Assembly: GCA_017608575.1 (NCBI GenBank)
Contig: JAFCFP010000001.1
Span: 1 to 59,049, forward strand
Length of the DNA stretch: 59,049 nucleotides
Direction: 5' to 3'
Source of the DNA: Candidatus Iainarchaeum sp.
Lineage (GTDB): Archaea > Iainarchaeota > Iainarchaeia > Iainarchaeales > DTGL01
The notes beneath the pieces are model-generated. The model searched no databases. It had not been told where the DNA came from and saw nothing but the letters and a program-made list of their open reading frames with translations. Of the stretch, positions 56,655 to 59,049 are shown one piece after another. The number at the start of each line of letters is the position of its first letter. Within the stretch, counting starts at the first letter, position 1. The position numbers were made by a program, and so were the translations under genes.

Positions 56655-57887
56655 ATGATTTCTCCAAAGCAATGCATTAAATGTAAAGGCAAGCTCTTAT
56701 GTGGTTTAAGTTATTGCCCGATTCTTGAAAAGCATTCAGTGCACAAGCGCATAACCTCGCAAATAAAAGGAAAAAATTTTTCAAGCAATTCACCGCCCGG
56801 CTTGTTTGTTTCGTGGCATTCTTTTCCAAAAGTTTTAGTTGCGCCTCTTAGCTCGCCATTGCTTGAAGGAAATACTGAAATGCTTGACTTGCCTGAAAAA
56901 TGGTTTGGCTTGCCTGCTAAACGCATAATTGAATTCCGCGAATCGCTTCTCCGCTCAACTAAAAAAATTTCTGCAAGCGAGGCAAGCAATCCAGGCACTG
57001 AACTGCAATCCATGCAAGAACTCACTTTGAGCAGCACGCCATTGCAGGTTGAAATCTCGCTTTTAAAAAAGCCATCTCTTGAAATGTCTTTTAATAACAC
57101 AATTGCACCGCTTGGACCAAAAGCGCCATTAAAAAAACTCTCCCTTTCAGAAAACCCAAAAATTCCAAAAAAGGTTGACTATTTGGTATCAGATATTGAT
57201 GTTAAAGCAAGCACAGCTGTCTTGGAATTGTTTAATGCGGGATTTCCTGTTTCGTTTCTTTACAAAATTTTAAGCGCTGGAACCCTTGGCGTTCAAAAAG
57301 CGCGCAGGATTGTTCCAACGCGTTGGGCAATCACTGCAATTGACAGCACGGTTTCAAAGGCATTGATTGAGGAAAAAATAAAATTTTTCAAACAGATTGG
57401 TGAAATTCAACTGTTTCACTCTAATTACCTTGATAACAGTTTTTATGTATTGCTTTATCCAAGCGAGTGGTCCTTTGAGCAGCTTGAATGCTATTTGCCT
57501 GGCAGCAGCTGGGCACTGCAAGCAAAAAAACACCACATAATTCAAGACCACGAATTTTACTCTGGCCGCAAAAACTATGCTTCCAATGTGGAAGGTGCTT
57601 ATTATGCTGCAAGGCTTGCTGTGGCAGAATACTTGCTTGAAAAAAAGCGTCAAGCCTCTGCAATCGTTTTCAGGGAAATAGGTCCAGGTTACAATATTCC
57701 GCTTGGAGTCTGGCAGGTTCGCGAAAACGTGAGAAATGCTTTAAAGCAAAAACCGTTAGTGTTTTTTGATTTTGGTCTTGCGTTAAAATTTTTGGGAAAA
57801 AAATTAAAGGTTCCAATTGAACAATACGAAAAAGAATCCAAACTCATTGACAAATTAAAGCACCAAAAAAAATTGAGCGATTTTTAA
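56655..57887 (+). CDS. nreA: NreA archaeal DNA repair protein
   Basis: A 410-residue NreA (DUF650/DUF651). The N-terminal zinc finger is CIKCKGKLLCGLSYCP (Cys7, 10, 16, 21). Conserved stretches include PPGLFVSWHSFPKVLVAPLSSP, VDYLVSDIDVKASTAVLELF, ARRIVPTRWAITAIDSTVSK and YYAARLAVAEYLL. The C-terminal QKKLSDF matches a PCNA-interacting (PIP) motif with one terminal aromatic missing; NreA is known to work with PCNA. The mechanism is poorly known. The upstream in-frame codons lack coding character. Confidence 0.93.
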   Translation: MISPKQCIKCKGKLLCGLSYCPILEKHSVHKRITSQIKGKNFSSNSPPGLFVSWHSFPKVLVAPLSSPLLEGNTEMLDLPEKWFGLPAKRIIEFRESLLRSTKKISASEASNPGTELQSMQELTLSSTPLQVEISLLKKPSLEMSFNNTIAPLGPKAPLKKLSLSENPKIPKKVDYLVSDIDVKASTAVLELFNAGFPVSFLYKILSAGTLGVQKARRIVPTRWAITAIDSTVSKALIEEKIKFFKQIGEIQLFHSNYLDNSFYVLLYPSEWSFEQLECYLPGSSWALQAKKHHIIQDHEFYSGRKNYASNVEGAYYAARLAVAEYLLEKKRQASAIVFREIGPGYNIPLGVWQVRENVRNALKQKPLVFFDFGLALKFLGKKLKVPIEQYEKESKLIDKLKHQKKLSDF

Positions 57888-58588
57888 ACGCGTGGCTTTC
57901 TTCTTTTAGTTCCCCTTTGTGGCTTTCCATAGTCAAGTTTTTTTCTTGCCCAGCTTCTTTCAGGGAGGGGTTTTCTTTTTTCAAATCTATGGAATGTGTC
58001 AAGGGGAATGGAAAGAGCAGTTCTTATTTTCACCTTCTGGGGGTTGAACTCTATTCCAGCTGCTTTTAAGAAGGTTTTTGTTTCAATGCCTGGACAGGCT
58101 GCCCAGCTTTCATGGGGATTTCTTTTCGTGGAAGCACCATATGTCCACACCCGTGAGTTTTTTGAAATAGTGAAGCCTCTTTCTTTTGCCATTTGGAGAA
58201 GTTCTTCATAGGTGCGAGCAATTCTTTGTTTTTCTGGGTCAATTAATTCCCTTCCTTTTTTGCAATTCCCATATCTTGCAATCACGAATAGCCTGCTTCC
58301 AAGCATTTTCTGTGCAAATGAATAAAGCATTCTTTCAAGTGCTTCAATTCTTTTGTCTCTGGGATTGGGGTTAACGTAGGTGCCTTCAACTGAATACCGG
58401 CTTCTTGCAATTATCAGTATTGCATTGGGATTGCTTCTCAAAAGATTGATTCTTTCAATCCACAGTTCAGTGAATTTTTTGAAGTCCTTGAATTCCAATA
58501 TGTCAAAGCCATACGCATGCCTTAACGGCTGGTAATATGGAAAGAGTGGTGCTACAAGCAATTCAACATGGTTAATTTCTTTGGGCAT
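57884..58588 (-). CDS. Conserved-looking hypothetical protein
   Basis: A 234-residue protein I do not recognise. It has an alternating strand-helix N-terminal part (NHVELLVAPLFPYYQPL, NAILIIARSRYSVEGTYVN, SRLFVIARYGNC) that suggests a Rossmann-like or hydrolase fold, and a CPGIETKTFLKAAGI segment with a possible active-site Cys. The tail is very basic. It overlaps the 3' end of nreA by four bases on the opposite strand. The balanced composition and good codon use suggest a real gene. Confidence 0.6.
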   Translation of the reverse strand: MPKEINHVELLVAPLFPYYQPLRHAYGFDILEFKDFKKFTELWIERINLLRSNPNAILIIARSRYSVEGTYVNPNPRDKRIEALERMLYSFAQKMLGSRLFVIARYGNCKKGRELIDPEKQRIARTYEELLQMAKERGFTISKNSRVWTYGASTKRNPHESWAACPGIETKTFLKAAGIEFNPQKVKIRTALSIPLDTFHRFEKRKPLPERSWARKKLDYGKPQRGTKRRKPRV

Positions 58589-58622
58589 TAAAAAAATGGT
58601 AATCAGTTAATTACTTAAAGGA

Positions 58623-59049
58623 TTAGCCGAATTTCATTAATTGTGCAAGCAGTGCTTCAAGTTGAATTCTTTCATTTGCGCCTTCCACCATTCTGAAATT
58701 GTATTCTCCAATTATGTCCACTAATTCAATTTTTTTCTTGCTTGGAAGTTCTTTTTCAGGCATTTCAATTATTTCCCTGTAAATTTGCAGTATTACGTCT
58801 TCACCACTCATTCCGTGTTCGTACATTAACTTGTCTAATAATTCTCTTGCTTCCAGGAATTTTTTCTTAAATGCAAGTTTTATTATTTGCTTTATTTCCT
58901 CGGGCTTTGCCCTGCTTGAAACATTGAACACTGTGCTTTCAGTTACTTTTTTTTCAATGAAAGCAGAGCCCTGCAAAATATTAATTGCCTTTCTCATGTC
59001 GCCTTCGCTTGCATAAATGATTGCATCCAATGCCTTTGGCTCAATTTGT
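58623..59049 (-). CDS. rfcS: Replication factor C small subunit, C-terminal part (partial)
   Basis: The reverse strand is open to the window edge. The visible product is IEPKALDAIIYASEGDMRKAINILQGSAF, then KITESTVF-like lid sequence and a helical C-terminal collar ending ALLAQLMKFG. This is the sensor-2/collar part of the clamp loader small subunit, which loads PCNA onto DNA. The Walker motifs lie outside the window. The stop at 58623 is close behind the hypothetical gene on the same strand. Confidence 0.9.
   Translation of the reverse strand, partial: QIEPKALDAIIYASEGDMRKAINILQGSAFIEKKVTESTVFNVSSRAKPEEIKQIIKLAFKKKFLEARELLDKLMYEHGMSGEDVILQIYREIIEMPEKELPSKKKIELVDIIGEYNFRMVEGANERIQLEALLAQLMKFG

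Noticed and set aside
1..59049. CRISPR arrays, insertion sequences or prophage
   Set aside because: No regularly spaced repeats, transposase motifs or phage structural genes were seen anywhere in the window.

Overview
The window is a chromosomal segment of an archaeon. Evidence: intron-bearing tRNA genes with bulge-helix-bulge splice sites and no encoded CCA; archaeal or eukaryote-like information genes (MCM helicase, RFC small subunit, NurA/HerA, Rad50, NreA, RpoK, eS17, eL15, aEF-1beta, aIF5A, Pelota, ABCE1, Elp3, Taw3, Sm protein); class III prepilin signals; and TATA-like boxes about 26-30 bases before many ATG codons. The AT-rich base composition, tight packing, many small pilin-like genes and bacterial-looking MetRS and ThrRS would suit a DPANN-type lineage (for example Diapherotrites or Micrarchaeota). 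That placement is inference from gene content; no phylogeny was possible.

Layout. 1-7.3 kb: a truncated pilin gene, a large secreted DUF2341/LamG protein, then nurA, herA and a degenerate family-B DNA polymerase-like gene, followed by rpoK and rps17e. 7.3-15.7 kb: rad50, an orphan basic gene, aEF-1beta with a zinc-ribbon protein, tRNA-Arg(UCG) with intron, the CCA-adding enzyme, an orphan secretion ATPase, and a coupled operon phosphoesterase-taw3-thpR. 15.7-23 kb: a secreted protein, elp3, a winged-helix protein, a CARF-like Rossmann protein, a membrane-anchored resolvase-like nuclease, divergent pelota/abce1, and an asparagine-synthase-like domain protein. 23-31 kb (mostly minus strand): four pilin-like genes, phosphoglycerate mutase, a JAMM protease, TctA-like and OB-fold membrane proteins, and macro domain/class II aldolase/mtnA, then rpl15e. 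31-41.5 kb: a tRNA thiolase, tRNA-Val, a giant coiled-coil gene, tRNA-Ala, Sm/MinD, aIF5A, a TBP-fold-like protein, a set of membrane proteins sharing one promoter box, a site-2 protease, and tRNA-Ser(CGA) with a 161-nt intron. 41.5-59 kb: htpX/lemA, metG, mcm, a complete type IV pilus-like locus (prepilin peptidase, six small pilins, two platform proteins, ATPase), thrS, nreA, an orphan gene and the 3' part of rfcS.

Most notable observations. (1) A 22-bp inverted repeat, TTTAGGG-8 nt-CCCTAAA, lies just upstream of the TATA box of both nurA and mcm. Versions with a good left arm and a decayed right arm precede herA and the polymerase-like gene, which suggests a shared replication/repair operator. 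(2) The gene after herA looks like a family-B DNA polymerase that has lost its exonuclease domain, both catalytic aspartate motifs and its thumb. (3) aIF5A has Arg where the hypusine Lys should be. (4) A long coiled-coil protein carries about 14 perfect 11-residue repeats. (5) The tRNA-Ser intron is unusually long and built from small repeats. Function calls rest on motifs read by eye; no database search was run.
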